From Nitrospira sp. CG24E (GTDB lineage Bacteria > Nitrospirota > Nitrospiria > Nitrospirales > Nitrospiraceae): a stretch of 36,870 nt of DNA. Below, piece by piece: positions 24,020 to 32,249 of the stretch (positions are counted from its first letter, which is position 1; each line of letters begins with the position of its first letter). Under the pieces are notes generated by a model. The model ran no database searches and was not told where the DNA came from. It saw nothing but the letters and a program-made list of their open reading frames with translations. Location: NCBI GenBank assembly GCA_002869895.2, contig NEWP02000075.1, positions 1 to 36,870 of the forward strand, read 5' to 3'. The translations under genes were made by a program, and so were the position numbers.

Positions 24020-24688
24020 TCATTTGTAGTGCTCCCGGTCCTTCTGAAACTCAGGGTGATATGGGCCGGCGGGAAGTCCGTAGCCCGACCGGTTGGCGGC
24101 AAACTCATTCGCCTGAATGGCAATGGGGCGATACTGCACAGTCGTTGCCGTAATGGCAGCCTTTACTGCTGCGACAACCAAGGCGCCGATGAGTCCGCCC
24201 CCGCCTCCCCCGCCTCCGCTGTCGTGAACGACTCGTTCTTTATGTGTCCAGAGGAGATCTCCGGAGGCGGCGTCTACCAGCCGATATTCGGCTCCCACGA
24301 TAATATTAGACGCCAATACGATATAGGAAGTAGTCCAGTCCGTGATGGTCACGTAGAGAATCGAGTCTGTTCCGAAGACTTCCTTGAATTTATCCGGTGG
24401 CACCGTAGCGATGGCTCCTTCATCTGTGGCTCCCAGATCGGTAAGAATGGCTTGGACAAGGAAGACCGGAAAGACGTAGTAGCCACGTTCGGCAAACGCG
24501 GCACTCACGGTGGTGAGAAATACGGCTGGGGCGTCGACAGCCGTCGTTTTATTGGCTGGCGGGACGACCAGGATCGATCGCGGCTGATGGTCGAAGAACT
24601 TTGTGTAATCGGGCTTGGCCGGTGGTGTAATACACGCGGATAGCAGGAGGAGCGAAGAGGCTGCGATCACCAAGGCGATGTGTTTCAT
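24020..24688 (-). CDS. DUF799 (GNA1162-like) lipoprotein
   Basis: This 222-residue protein has a lipoprotein signal ending in LLLLSAC. The next part, RSILVVPPANKTTAVDAP, and the central RGYYVFPVFLVQAIL and DSILYVTITDWTTSY segments match the DUF799 / GNA1162 family of outer-membrane-associated lipoproteins. A Gly-rich run follows DSG near residue 157. In other bacteria the gene sits with a CsgG-like and a DUF4810 gene, as here. The function is unknown; a role in an envelope transport complex is inferred. Its start overlaps the stop of the upstream gene. Confidence 0.85.
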   Translation of the reverse strand: MKHIALVIAASSLLLLSACITPPAKPDYTKFFDHQPRSILVVPPANKTTAVDAPAVFLTTVSAAFAERGYYVFPVFLVQAILTDLGATDEGAIATVPPDKFKEVFGTDSILYVTITDWTTSYIVLASNIIVGAEYRLVDAASGDLLWTHKERVVHDSGGGGGGGGLIGALVVAAVKAAITATTVQYRPIAIQANEFAANRSGYGLPAGPYHPEFQKDREHYK

Positions 24689-25071
24689 GGCGCAGGCTTC
24701 TTTTCTTTGACCTTCCGTCCTTGAATTCGAGAAATCATCGTATCCATCAAAGGTTTCGATTCCGGATACAACGACGCTTCTTTCTGCAATTCGGTAATGG
24801 CCTCGTCGTGCCTGCCTTGTTTGAATAGGAGGTAGCCATAGTCCGCGTGGATACCAGGCCCTACTTTCTGCGTGGCGTTCGATTGCGCTTCGTTGATTGT
24901 CGAATTGAGCATCGTGGCGGCGTCGGCTTCACCCTCTGTTCCGGCATGTTGCTGCCGAGAGAACAGACTATCTTCGTACGATCCCCAGTAGAAATGCTTC
25001 TGAGGAGCGCAGGCAATCGAGGCGAGTATTAGCGCCGCCAGAATGAGAGAGGGAACGAATTGCGTCTTCAT
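24685..25071 (-). CDS. DUF4810 lipoprotein
   Basis: The 128-residue product has a lipoprotein signal ending in ASIAC, followed by PQKHFYWGSYEDSLF, the signature opening of DUF4810 proteins. The C-terminal half has a TPR-like helix pair (HADYGYLLFKQGRHDEAITE). It overlaps both neighbours by four bases, so the four lipoproteins are translationally coupled. The family has no known function beyond its association with CsgG-like and DUF799 proteins. Confidence 0.87.
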   Translation of the reverse strand: MKTQFVPSLILAALILASIACAPQKHFYWGSYEDSLFSRQQHAGTEGEADAATMLNSTINEAQSNATQKVGPGIHADYGYLLFKQGRHDEAITELQKEASLYPESKPLMDTMISRIQGRKVKEKKPAP

Positions 25072-25412
25072 CGGACGTCGATGGTGCGTGTAGAGCCGGT
25101 GCCGATAAATACTTTCTGCTTTAAGCGGGTCGTTCCTGCTTCACGGATTTCGACCTCATGGGTGCCAGGGGTGACGCTGAGTTGTCCGCCAGATCGGTAG
25201 GTATCACCGGTGCCGATGGCCGTGCCGTCCAGAAAGATCTCAGCGTGGCTGCCGATATTGGAAAACCGGATGTACCCTTCATCCTTGTTCTGATCAACGT
25301 TCGAAGTAGTGGTTTGCGAAACAGGCCCAAAGAGAGGCGCAAACAGGCCGCATCCTGATAGGAGTAGGATGCCGACAAGGCATACGCCTGGGCGCACAAT
25401 GTTCCTGATCAT
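25068..25412 (-). CDS. PEGA-domain lipoprotein
   Basis: This 114-residue protein has a lipoprotein signal ending in LLLSGC. A PEGA-like beta domain covers about residues 47-114: IRFSNIGSHAEIFLDGTAIG, then SVTPGTHEVEIREAG and a final VFIGTGSTRTIDVR. PEGA domains occur in surface and periplasmic proteins. This gene is inserted between the CsgG-like and DUF4810 genes, which are more often direct neighbours, and overlaps the latter. Confidence 0.82.
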   Translation of the reverse strand: MIRNIVRPGVCLVGILLLSGCGLFAPLFGPVSQTTTSNVDQNKDEGYIRFSNIGSHAEIFLDGTAIGTGDTYRSGGQLSVTPGTHEVEIREAGTTRLKQKVFIGTGSTRTIDVR

Positions 25413-25429
25413 GACCAGCTACCTCCTGC

Positions 25430-26419
25430 CTAGAACTGAATCAAGTGGTCCGTCGTCGGTGTCGCTCCACTGATCAGGCGACAACTGGATCCCTCGCTCG
25501 TCTCAGAATCGCCAAAGAACGACAGTACTTCCAACTCGCCGACCTGGGTGTGGGGAAGTTGCACGTTGAATCCCGTTTGCGGGCTCTTGATCACTTTGCC
25601 CGGGGCCATGACCTTCAGATGGTCGCCGACCCGCAGCCCCTGGCGTTGTCCGCCGGAGACGATGACGTTGGCGCCCTCGACAGTGAGAATACTGGTTATC
25701 CAAGGCTTATCGGAGAGCTTGTTAATGAGTTTGTCGAGTAGATTCGCCACCGCAGCGGACAACGCCTTGTCGCCCAAGGTGGAATCGAATGTCGCGCGGT
25801 CGCCGAGGCCGAGGATTGTCGATTGTTCGAGTGTCGCATCGCCGGCGCCGTCGTCGCTGAAGAAAGCGTGGCCTGTGCGGGGATCCACCATCCTGGCATT
25901 GACTTTCGCATGCGCGATCTGTTGCCGGGATCGAGAAAACATCTGCACTTCCCCAACGTCTTTTCGCCCGTACTCGGCGATGGAACCGAAAATCAACGCA
26001 TCAACACCGACCATGCTCTGCTTGAACTGCTCGCGGCTTAGGCCCATTAATTCGCTTTCTGCTTCGAGCTTGTTCAAATCGATGCGTTCGAGCACGATAA
26101 ATTTTCCCGATCGGGTGAGTTCCGTGGACAGCATGTCTGCGGCTTGTTTGCCCAAACGATCGAAGTTCGGGTCGCGGTTATAGGCTTCGCCAAATAGGCT
26201 CGACGAGCCGGCTTTGGCCTCGTTGGTAAACCGGGCCACCGCGATTTTCCGTTTCAAAATGCGAATCGACGGGTTGGATGAGGCGCCTGCCGGATTCGTC
26301 GGCGCTTGAGCCGCAGGGTTGGGTGCGGTTGAGCGTGAATCGACGACCGCGCGTTTATCGTAGCCGGCACAACTTGGAAGAATGAAAAGAGAAAGTAGCA
26401 GAATCGCGAACTGTTTCAT
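25430..26419 (-). CDS. CsgG-like outer-membrane lipoprotein
   Basis: The ATG at 26419 is preceded by GAGGCGGG; a longer frame to 26497 lacks a signal peptide. The 329-residue product has a lipoprotein signal (LLLSLFILPSC), then the CsgG fold: KIAVARFTNEAK, LGKQAADMLSTELTRSGKF, VLERIDLNKLEAE and VDALIFGSIAEYG. The last 80 residues (VEGANVIVSGGQRQGLRVGD) form an extra beta domain. CsgG makes the curli export pore, but CsgG-like proteins also occur without curli genes, as here. It is the first gene of the four-lipoprotein operon. Confidence 0.87.
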   Translation of the reverse strand: MKQFAILLLSLFILPSCAGYDKRAVVDSRSTAPNPAAQAPTNPAGASSNPSIRILKRKIAVARFTNEAKAGSSSLFGEAYNRDPNFDRLGKQAADMLSTELTRSGKFIVLERIDLNKLEAESELMGLSREQFKQSMVGVDALIFGSIAEYGRKDVGEVQMFSRSRQQIAHAKVNARMVDPRTGHAFFSDDGAGDATLEQSTILGLGDRATFDSTLGDKALSAAVANLLDKLINKLSDKPWITSILTVEGANVIVSGGQRQGLRVGDHLKVMAPGKVIKSPQTGFNVQLPHTQVGELEVLSFFGDSETSEGSSCRLISGATPTTDHLIQF

Positions 26420-26612
26420 GCCCGCCTCAACAGCGACCGCGATCGGGACTTGAAGTATAACCGAGATCACGGTACCAGAAACGCGTATCTTCGGCAAGTA
26501 CGGACACTGGAGGAAGAGCTAAACAGAAGGTCGCTCAGCAATCGGGAGGCAGATTCACGCGCAGTGGAGGTAGGGGAGATAACGCAGGGTTGAGGTAGGG
26601 GGCGCCACACGC

Positions 26613-27812
26613 TCATTCAGCGTACTTGAGTTGGTACAGGATGAGCCCTGTGAGAGCGATCCCGCAAAACATGGCTCCAGCATAGAATGTGAACGAGGCG
26701 CCAACGTGATCCCATAGAAACCCGGCGAAGACGCTTGCAATCAACATCGCCACGCCGCTGGCGAGGTTGAAGAAGCCAAAAGCCGTCCCGCGTAAATCGG
26801 CAGGGGCTTGGTTTGCAACCATGGAAGCGAGCAAGCCTTGCGTCATGCCCAGGTGTAGGCCCCAGAGTCCCACTCCTGCTAAGACTATGCTCCAGTGATC
26901 GTTCGTCGCCAAGACGAGATCGGCCGCCATCAGAACCAGAATACCGAGGGTGAGTAGACGGGTGTGACTCATCCGATCGGAGAGTCTGCCGAATGGATAG
27001 GCGGAGCAGGCGTAGATCACATTCATTGCGACCATTACGAGAGGAACGAGGGCGATGGGAATTCCACTCTGCTGGGCGCGAAGCACCAAAAAGGCTTCGC
27101 TGAACCGAGCCAGCGTAAAGATGGCTCCGAAGCCCACCACCCACCAATAGGCTGACCGTAAGCGAGTCAGCGTCTCCCATCGAATGGGATTCCCGGCTGT
27201 TGGAGCCTGCCGAGTCGCAGGTTCCTGGACGCCGAACAGCAAGAGTCCTACAGCCATCAAGCCCGGTACGAGGGCCACCCAGAAGACGGCCCGAAAGTCA
27301 TTGGCCCAGAGCAGCATCAATCCGACTGCGAGCAGGGGGCCGAGGAATGCGCCGACCGTATCGAGCGACTGCCGCAAGCCGAAGGCGGCGCCACGAAGGT
27401 GCGGAGGGGCGATGTCTGCAACCAGGGCATCCCGTGGCGCGCCACGTACTCCCTTGCCGACTCTGTCCAGCAGGCGCGCAGTCAGGACAAGGTCCACAGT
27501 GGAGGCGATCGCAAAGAGCGGCTTGGTGAAGGCCCCCAAGGCGTAGCCGAATAGAGCCAAGCCCTTTCGCTTGCCCCAATAGTCGCTCAATGTGCCGGAA
27601 AAGACTTTGACGATCAGCGCCAGAGACTCGGCGAGTCCTTCGACCAGGCCGACCACAATAGCGCCGGTCCCCAGAACCGTGACCATGAACAGGGGCAGCA
27701 GGCTGTGGATCATTTCCGAGGAGATGTCCATCAACATACTGACAAGACCCAACACCCAGATCCCCGAGGGAATCTGGCGCAGGGGCTGGTTCATCTGTGG
27801 TTCACTCTTCAT
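26613..27812 (-). CDS. MFS transporter
   Basis: The 399-residue protein has about 12 membrane segments. The MFS signature loop is SGTLSDYWGKRKGLALFGY near residue 75, and DRVGKGVRGAPRDALVADI follows transmembrane helix 4. The second half repeats the pattern with FGRLSDRMSHTRLL. The starting ATG at 27812 has only a weak ribosome site, and an ATG at 27794 (MNQPLRQI) is an alternative. It resembles drug or sugar efflux permeases. The substrate is not evident. The gene stands alone. Confidence 0.9.
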   Translation of the reverse strand: MKSEPQMNQPLRQIPSGIWVLGLVSMLMDISSEMIHSLLPLFMVTVLGTGAIVVGLVEGLAESLALIVKVFSGTLSDYWGKRKGLALFGYALGAFTKPLFAIASTVDLVLTARLLDRVGKGVRGAPRDALVADIAPPHLRGAAFGLRQSLDTVGAFLGPLLAVGLMLLWANDFRAVFWVALVPGLMAVGLLLFGVQEPATRQAPTAGNPIRWETLTRLRSAYWWVVGFGAIFTLARFSEAFLVLRAQQSGIPIALVPLVMVAMNVIYACSAYPFGRLSDRMSHTRLLTLGILVLMAADLVLATNDHWSIVLAGVGLWGLHLGMTQGLLASMVANQAPADLRGTAFGFFNLASGVAMLIASVFAGFLWDHVGASFTFYAGAMFCGIALTGLILYQLKYAE

Positions 27813-27999
27813 CCGGTACTCGTGCGCTTCAGCGATCTAACGTTGGCCCGGAACACGAGCTATTCTATGTGTGAAAGGTCGGCCAAGACCATGGAATTAT
27901 CTTGTCCAATCGATCAGTTTTATGGCCGCCTTGTGTGGGGAGAGAGACGATATCGGTCAGCCTCGCTAGGCCGGCGCACTGCACGCATCGAGAAGGAAT

Positions 28000-28269
28000 C
28001 TATTGGAGCGAACCGATAAGCGATTGTGTGAGGCATACCAGGCTGATCACGAGGGAGCCGTAGGCAGTGATCAGTGCAAAACTACGGACATGTTTGGGGC
28101 CCCATACCATCTTGACGACGGTGGGAAAGTAGATCACAGAGGTCCATTCCGGTGGATCCGTGATCCAGCGCCATTTCTGCCTGATTCCATATATTAATAG
28201 CGCGCCATAGGCTACGCCGATCGCGCAGACGACAAGTTCCAGCGTTTCTACGAAGCGTGATCCTTGCAT
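28000..28269 (-). CDS. Small membrane protein of unknown family (copy 1)
   Basis: This 89-residue protein has two clear hydrophobic helices (LVVCAIGVAYGALLIYGI and FALITAYGSLVISLVCL) and a weaker central one. Between them is the block WRWITDPPEW...YFPTVVKMVWGPKHVR. A second protein with the same design is encoded at 30564-30812. The conserved Trp- and Pro-rich centre suggests a defined interaction surface. I do not recognise the family. Confidence 0.75.
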   Translation of the reverse strand: MQGSRFVETLELVVCAIGVAYGALLIYGIRQKWRWITDPPEWTSVIYFPTVVKMVWGPKHVRSFALITAYGSLVISLVCLTQSLIGSLQ

Positions 28270-28340
28270 TCTTGATTTTCCACTTGTCGCATCAAGAAAA
28301 TCTGGACAGGTTCCTGTCTGAGTGCTTGTCGCGAAGATTG

Positions 28341-29051
28341 TTAGAACTGGTACCGTGCAGCGAAGAGCAACTCATTCGCATGGAGACTTGTCGTTGTTAA
28401 CTCAAGCCCGCTGATGCTTGCATTCCCCCATACAGCGCTTCCAAGGTCCGTGTAGCGGTAACTCAGTTCCAACAGCATAATCTCGGTGAGATTGACGGCG
28501 ATGCCGGCGCCGACGTTCCAGGCGAAACTTGTGTGGATCTCTTCGAACGTATCGAATACCTGCGAACCGATTATATTCAGAGTCGTTGTCGATGTATTAA
28601 CGGCAGCTCCAATCCCTCCACCGACAAACGGTGTAAATAGGGTTGCGTTTACAAAGTCGTAATAGACATTGGTAAATAGAGTCTGACTCCCTATTTTGCT
28701 GGTAAGGCCTATCAGGGTTGCTGCATTGATATACACAGGATGCGCGTCGTAACCGAAGTTCGCCCGGTTGAGGTACTCGAACTCAGTGCGCAGTGAAATC
28801 CCATGTTTGCGCCAGTTGTAACCGATCGCTGCTCCTAACGGCATGACTGTGTCGTGAGAATCTGTCTTTGTCAGGGATAGTTGTCCCGCAGGTCCCCTCG
28901 AGGTGTTGGTAATATCGCTTGTAGCCATCGCGGAACCTCCAATTTTGCCTGCAATATAGAGCGGTGAAAGGGGGGTGTCCAGCGCTGATGCTTCCTCGGC
29001 AGAGATTAGCACGGCGAACGCGAGCGCGACATAACGGATTGCCTGATTCAT
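28341..29051 (-). CDS. Porin-like outer-membrane beta-barrel protein
   Basis: The ATG at 29051 is preceded by GGGAGAGG. The 236-residue product has a signal peptide (LAFAVLISAEEASA). Alternating beta strands are evident, for example ISLRTEFEYLNRA, TLFTNVYYDFVNA and FTPFVGGGIGAAV, then LLELSYRYTDLG. The C-terminal residues ELLFAARYQF end with the Phe typical of barrels folded by the BAM complex. It fits the eight-stranded OmpA/Opa/msp4-like group. The cargo or role is unknown. Confidence 0.85.
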   Translation of the reverse strand: MNQAIRYVALAFAVLISAEEASALDTPLSPLYIAGKIGGSAMATSDITNTSRGPAGQLSLTKTDSHDTVMPLGAAIGYNWRKHGISLRTEFEYLNRANFGYDAHPVYINAATLIGLTSKIGSQTLFTNVYYDFVNATLFTPFVGGGIGAAVNTSTTTLNIIGSQVFDTFEEIHTSFAWNVGAGIAVNLTEIMLLELSYRYTDLGSAVWGNASISGLELTTTSLHANELLFAARYQF

Positions 29052-29142
29052 TGGTCCTCTCCCTTAGCAGGGTGTGACAAACTACTTGAGCATGACAGGA
29101 ACGCAAGGCTTGGATACTCACAGACTCGTTCAGAAGCCGTCG

Positions 29143-29266
29143 CAGGCTGTTCAGAAAGTCCGTCCAGCAAGGCCGCAGCAAGCGACGAGGCGAAGCGTAC
29201 TCTCTGCAGTACGTTGAGCCTCTGAGCGCTGCGAGAACGCCGCTGGCGGACTTTGTCAACAGCCTG
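29143..29266. repeat. Interspersed palindromic repeat, about 124 bp
   Basis: The ends are imperfect inverted repeats of about 25 bp: it starts CAGGCTGTTCAGAAAGTCCG and ends GCGGACTTTGTCAACAGCCTG read outward. The middle contains GCGACGAGGCGAAGCGTAC and GTACGTTGAGCCTCTGAGCG. I recall near-identical blocks scattered through Nitrospira genomes. A related core lies at 30454-30502. It has no coding frame. Confidence 0.75.
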
Positions 29267-29577
29267 TTAGAAGAAAAGACAACTATAGATGAACCTAGGC
29301 CCGTCGAAAAGCTTAATGGAAAATTACTGCATGGCTAAGAGGAGAGTCAGACGATGGAATAAATCTGCCCCCGCTTCAGGTTGCACTGAGTAAATACCGC
29401 TGTCTTATCCTGCTCTCTCCCCGAAGTTCTCACCTTGCCGCGCGTTCCACTGACCCGATTTGTGCCATCGTGAATTTGATTCAGAATTGGCCAGGCCTCG
29501 AAGAGGTTGTACGAAAAGTACCCCCAGACAATTTTTCGCTACCCGTTACTTCACAAGGAGTTAGCCGAGAAGTTCAG

Positions 29578-29593
29578 TGGCGTGGGACTTGCT
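29578..29593 (+). promoter_or_regulatory. Sigma-54 (-24/-12) promoter
   Basis: TGGCGTGGGACTTGCT matches the sigma-54 consensus TGGCACG-N4-TTGCW at all but two positions. GG at 29579-29580 and GC at 29591-29592 have the required spacing. Transcription should start near 29604, about 38 bases before the ATG of the PEP-CTERM gene. PEP-CTERM genes are known to be controlled by the sigma-54-dependent PrsK/PrsR system in several bacteria. Confidence 0.75.
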
Positions 29594-29641
29594 CTATCCA
29601 CAGGTTGTTCACATGTACCACCTTCATGGAGGAATGGTGAT

Positions 29642-30346
29642 ATGCAGACTAAAAATCATTTGCTGATCAAATGGTTATACATGCCTGCGATCGCGCTCTG
29701 TTCTCTTCTTTTCTCCGGGAACGCGGCTCATGCGGCTCTGGTGACGTTTTCCTTTACAGGAGGCGTCAGTACCATCAGTGGGGCGTTGCTCTCAACTCCG
29801 CTGGGGCCATCCCCGCTGAGTCTGGGCCTCCCTGTGACTGGTTCGTTTCAATTTGACAATATGACCGGGGGTGTCGGCGGCAATTATCCCGGCGCAGTGA
29901 AAGCGATGACTCTGACGATCGGCAGCTACACCTCGGCGTTTGCTCTCGGAGCGAACGCGGTGACGATTCTTCAGAATACGAACCTGGGAGGTGGACTGGT
30001 AGGAGATCGGTGGAGGCTGGTCACGGCGGCCGATGGTCCTCCGGTCAAGGGCTATACCCCGTTCAGCTTCGACCTCCAACTGGACCGAGAAGGCGGGGGG
30101 CTATTTCCCAATACCGATCTGCAAAATCCACCGAGCCTTTCATCTTCCTCATCACCTCTCACGGCGACGAGATGGCGTCTCATGTTTCAGAATGACGATG
30201 GGAATGTGGCTACTGTTCGAGGGACCTTTCAGAGCTTGACCGCAGTGCCCTTGCCACCATCCGCCCTCCTGTTCGGTGTCGGTCTCATCGCGCTCGTCGG
30301 TCTTGGCGCCGGTGGGTTGCGAAACCTTCGCGGCCCGCAGGCATAG
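29642..30346 (+). CDS. PEP-CTERM sorted exported protein
   Basis: The ATG at 29642 follows GGAGGAATGGTGAT. The 234-residue protein has a signal peptide (PAIALCSLLFSGNAAHA) and a Gly/Ser/Thr-rich beta body with TFSFTGGVSTISG. The C-terminus has the PEP-CTERM pattern: VPLPPSALLFGVG, a hydrophobic helix (LIALVGLGAGG) and a basic end (LRNLRG). Such proteins are processed by exosortase and go to the cell surface or extracellular matrix. No exosortase gene is in the window. The sigma-54 promoter upstream and the terminator downstream make it a single-gene unit. Confidence 0.88.
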   Translation: MQTKNHLLIKWLYMPAIALCSLLFSGNAAHAALVTFSFTGGVSTISGALLSTPLGPSPLSLGLPVTGSFQFDNMTGGVGGNYPGAVKAMTLTIGSYTSAFALGANAVTILQNTNLGGGLVGDRWRLVTAADGPPVKGYTPFSFDLQLDREGGGLFPNTDLQNPPSLSSSSSPLTATRWRLMFQNDDGNVATVRGTFQSLTAVPLPPSALLFGVGLIALVGLGAGGLRNLRGPQA

Positions 30347-30370
30347 ACGACAGGAAGGTTCATTTACCCA

Positions 30371-30410
30371 GGGCTTGGTACCTCGGTAGGAGGTATCAAG
30401 CCCGTTCTTT
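30371..30410 (+). terminator. Rho-independent terminator of the PEP-CTERM gene
   Basis: GGGCTTGGTACCTC at 30371-30384 pairs with GAGGTATCAAGCCC at 30390-30403 (14 bp with one G-T pair) around a five-base loop, followed by GTTCTTT. Confidence 0.85.
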
Positions 30411-30430
30411 ATGGGTTCGAGGCTGGATCA

Positions 30431-30560
30431 CTGCTGCTGCCGCAGCAACCGAAGGGGCGAGGCGTGCGCTTCGGTACGTTGAGCCTTTGGGTGAAGCGAC
30501 CTGCATGCGCGAAGCGCTTCGGCGAAGGCAGGGAACGAAGCTGGAGGGCCTTTTAAGCAC
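30431..30560. repeat. Diverged relative of the 29143 repeat
   Basis: The core GGGGCGAGGCGTGCGCTTCG followed by GTACGTTGAGCCTTTGGGTG aligns with GACGAGGCGAAGCGTAC...GTACGTTGAGCCTCTGAGCG at 29178-29228. The flanks are different, so it is a subfamily or a decayed copy. It lies between the terminator of the PEP-CTERM gene and the 3' end of the opposite-strand small gene. Confidence 0.5.
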
Positions 30561-30563
30561 CTG

Positions 30564-30812
30564 CTAGAGCATATCGAGCAATGATCCCGTCAGACAAATA
30601 ATACTCATCACGATATAGCCGTAGGCCGTCACATAGGCAACGCGACGGACGTGTTTGGGTCCCCATATCATCTTAACGATCGTAGGAAGATAGATGGCAA
30701 ACATCCATTCCGGTGGATCGGTGATCCAGGGCCAATCCCGTTTCAACCCGTAGACCAAGACTGCGCCAAAGACTAGCCCGATTATACAGACAAAAAGGTC
30801 AAGAATTTCCAT
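30564..30812 (-). CDS. Small membrane protein of unknown family (copy 2)
   Basis: The 82-residue product is a paralogue of the protein at 28000-28269. It has two hydrophobic helices (LFVCIIGLVFGAVLVYGL and VTAYGYIVMSIICLTGSL) and the same centre: WPWITDPPEW, then YLPTIVKMIWGPKHVR. About half of the residues are identical. The DNA shares the stretch encoding DPPEW and WGPKHVR, so the duplication is clear. The function is unknown. Confidence 0.78.
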   Translation of the reverse strand: MEILDLFVCIIGLVFGAVLVYGLKRDWPWITDPPEWMFAIYLPTIVKMIWGPKHVRRVAYVTAYGYIVMSIICLTGSLLDML

Positions 30813-31147
30813 AGCGCGAACTCTCTGTTTTTCGATGTATTAAGGAGAGCGGGGCATTGTACTTATTTGGGCCTGGCGGGTCCAGCCCGCATTATGGATG
30901 AGCGTTTGTCGTGAAATTGCTGAGCTTCGTCGCATGACCAGTAGCCGGAGCGTAGGTTTCTCTGTCGAGGAGACACTGTTAAAGAAGAAATGCCGGCAGC
31001 AAGTTACAGCGGGATAGTTCTCGCCGTAGACCGTGGAATGATCATGCTGGCAAGAGGTGATGGAGTAACGAAGCGGATTGCCCGAATTTGACTGGCGAGA
31101 CTATGGCGTTGTGGCGGAGCTGGTGGTCACGTTAGGGGCATGTTGGG
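30813..31147. other. Intergenic, no gene seen
   Basis: No plausible frame, strong hairpin or repeat was recognised on either strand. The first 40 bases are the upstream region of the minus-strand small membrane protein. Confidence 0.45.
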
Positions 31148-31627
31148 TCAGAGTCCGGGAGTCCGCGTCTTCCACTCTTTTGCACGCTTTTGCGCTTCGG
31201 TAATCTGGGCTGGTTTCATCTGCCTGGCGAGATCACTACGGTTGAGAGCGCCGCGGGGATGTCCATTTTCTGCTGCCAGGCTGTACCACATGTAGGCCTG
31301 GACTAAGTCTATAGGTCCACCCTGGCCGAAAGCAGACAGCAGGCCCAGGTAGAATTGCGCGTTCGCTTCTCCCTGAGCAGCAGATTTTTCATACCACTCG
31401 CGCGCCTTCTCGTTGCTTTGGGGGATGCCGTCTCCGTTTTGATGCAGTAAGCCGAGGTAGAACTGTGCGCGTGCATCTCCCTGCTCGGCGAGCGGTTGCC
31501 ACTCACGCAATGCTTTTTCAAAGTCTCCACGGTTTTTCGCATTCATGCCGGCCTGAAAATCCGCCCAGGCTGGCAGGGTGAGACTGACGACCGATAGCAC
31601 AAGGGGGATGAGAAATCGGAGCTGCAT
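31148..31627 (-). CDS. Secreted Sel1-repeat (TPR-like) protein
   Basis: This 159-residue protein has a signal peptide (LIPLVLSVVSLTLPAWA). Three Sel1-like repeats follow at about residues 24-60, 50-85 and 86-125, with GDARAQFYLGLLHQNGDGIP, WYEKSAAQGEANAQFYLGLL and YMWYSLAAENGHPRGA. Sel1 repeats form helical scaffolds for protein contacts. No partner is evident. It is 28 bases downstream of the next gene on the same strand and may share its transcript. Confidence 0.88.
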   Translation of the reverse strand: MQLRFLIPLVLSVVSLTLPAWADFQAGMNAKNRGDFEKALREWQPLAEQGDARAQFYLGLLHQNGDGIPQSNEKAREWYEKSAAQGEANAQFYLGLLSAFGQGGPIDLVQAYMWYSLAAENGHPRGALNRSDLARQMKPAQITEAQKRAKEWKTRTPGL

Positions 31628-31655
31628 AGACCGGCGCTTAGAAGACCTTCTCCAT

Positions 31656-32249
31656 CTATTGAGGTGGGTAACTATCGATCGGGATCATCAAGTGAGCATA
31701 GGGTGTGTCAGACCACATGACCCATGGTCCTCCGTTTTTTGAATTGGTCGACACATTCTTCAATGTAGCCAAGTCAGGTACGAGCACCATGATGTGTGCG
31801 CCGACTCCTTCCACCCACTCCTCTCCCGGCTTTGGCCCCTTGGCGTAGGGATCCGTATTGCTCACGGGGGTATCGCCTTGCAACATATAGCCAATCCCGA
31901 TTTGTGTATAAGTCGGTTTCTTTTTGTTCTTCAACGCGTCCTTGAAATTGAGCCAGGGTTCGTTCATGCACATGGGGTCCGTGCCCGGTGTGTTGGGATT
32001 GTCGGGCATGCAGGTCCATCCATTTGTGCCCTTGCGAAGCTCGTTCCCATTCCAATCCATGATGGTCGCGTTGTTAGAGAGCGAGGAAGGCCCGGCACTT
32101 TCTGCCCGTGCGAACTCGGCGGCATGAAGAACCACATCACGCCGCGCACCGCCTTCGCCAAATACCGGGGAAAGAGGCAATGCGGCGGTTATTGCTATGA
32201 CCAGAACCCCTGTCAGCGAGACGACCCTTGATTGTGCGGATGTTGCCAT
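31656..32249 (-). CDS. Exported protein of unknown function
   Basis: The ATG at 32249 has GGAGAGG seven bases upstream; the in-frame ATG at 32279 has no signal peptide pattern. The 197-residue product has a signal peptide (VLVIAITAALPLSPVFG). Conserved-looking blocks are NATIMDWNGNELRKGTNGWT, CMPDNP...MCMNEPW with two Cys that could form a disulfide, and a C-terminal PWVMWSDTPYAHLMIP. I recall similar uncharacterised exported proteins in other bacteria, but know no function. Confidence 0.78.
   Translation of the reverse strand: MATSAQSRVVSLTGVLVIAITAALPLSPVFGEGGARRDVVLHAAEFARAESAGPSSLSNNATIMDWNGNELRKGTNGWTCMPDNPNTPGTDPMCMNEPWLNFKDALKNKKKPTYTQIGIGYMLQGDTPVSNTDPYAKGPKPGEEWVEGVGAHIMVLVPDLATLKNVSTNSKNGGPWVMWSDTPYAHLMIPIDSYPPQ

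Noticed and set aside
24029-24643. Plus-strand 204-codon frame
   Set aside because: Antisense to the DUF799 lipoprotein gene, whose signal peptide and family motifs are clear.
26454-26481. Sigma-70 promoter for the CsgG-like operon
   Set aside because: A TATACT -10 box is present on the minus strand, but the -35 box 16 bp upstream (TTTCTG) matches poorly.
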